A stretch of 6,990 bases of DNA from contig JALTEE010000192.1 of NCBI GenBank assembly GCA_027007865.1, forward strand, positions 1,557-8,546. Direction: 5' to 3'. Shown one piece after another: positions 6,922 through 6,990 of the stretch. The notes under the pieces are model-generated. The model saw only the letters and a list, made by a program, of their open reading frames with translations, did no database searches and was not told the origin of the DNA. The stretch's first letter is position 1. Each line of letters begins with the position of its first letter. The DNA comes from a bacterium (lineage in GTDB: Bacteria; UBP14; UBA6098; B30-G16). Made by a program: the position numbers and the translations under genes.

Positions 6922-6990
6922 TCGGGGCGCCGGCTACAATTTGTCGCGCCGCAGCGAGACAGAAAGCCAGCGCCCTGCTTGGTTGGGGAA
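6922..6990 (+). repeat. 69-bp GC-rich direct repeat, copy 2 (cut by window edge)
   Basis: Identical over all 69 bases to 3029-3097 and in the same orientation. It lies 107 bases upstream of the GTG start of the secreted-protein gene, beyond its promoter region. It reaches the last base of the window, so the true length may exceed 69 bp. With copy 1 it brackets a 3824-bp segment containing only the secreted-protein gene and its control region. Identity this high between non-coding copies implies recent spread, gene conversion or selection. Confidence 0.9.

Noticed and set aside
3029..6990. Composite transposon with the 69-bp repeats as terminal elements
   Set aside because: There is no transposase or recombinase gene inside, the repeats are direct rather than inverted within each copy, and no target-site duplication is visible.

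Overview
The window reads as chromosomal DNA of a Gram-negative (diderm) bacterium. It carries an LptF/LptG-family lipopolysaccharide-export permease and an apolipoprotein N-acyltransferase (Lnt), both of which serve an outer membrane. The intergenic DNA is AT-rich, the two plus-strand genes lack Shine-Dalgarno sequences, and the third gene is a giant mosaic secreted protein. That style is familiar from uncultured members of the Fibrobacterota-Chlorobiota-Bacteroidota (FCB) side of the tree. The phylum assignment is only an inference, because no rRNA or other marker gene is present.

Layout. Bases 1-133 are an AT-rich leader. Bases 134-1471 (+) encode the LptF/G-type permease and 1513-2991 (+) encode lnt, 41 bases downstream, probably in one transcript. 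Bases 2992-3107 are a short convergent intergenic stretch holding one copy of a 69-bp GC-rich repeat. Bases 3108-6815 (-) encode a 1235-residue secreted protein: signal peptide, Rossmann/GATase-like N-terminal domain, two IPT/TIG-like domains, an Ig/FN3-like domain, six ~52-residue propeller-type repeats, a Ser/Thr/Pro linker, and further Ig-like domains. Bases 6816-6921 contain its ribosome binding site, a candidate promoter and a palindrome. Bases 6922-6990 are a second, identical copy of the 69-bp repeat in the same orientation, running to the window edge.

The most striking signal is in the signal-peptide codons of the large secreted protein: six perfect tandem copies of the pentamer CTATT (coding strand). 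Each gain or loss of a copy shifts the reading frame. This is the layout used by the phase-variable opa genes of Neisseria. In addition, two overlapping ATG codons lie just upstream of the GTG start in a different frame, and they would come into frame if one pentamer were lost. Copy number could therefore choose between GTG start, ATG start and off. Together with in-frame 156-bp internal repeats (one pair 105/106 identical) and perfect 69-bp direct repeats on both sides, the gene looks like a contingency locus for a surface or secreted protein. Only one allele is seen here, so variability itself is an inference.

The two plus-strand genes look like ordinary housekeeping envelope genes. No tRNA, rRNA, CRISPR, transposase or integrase is visible.
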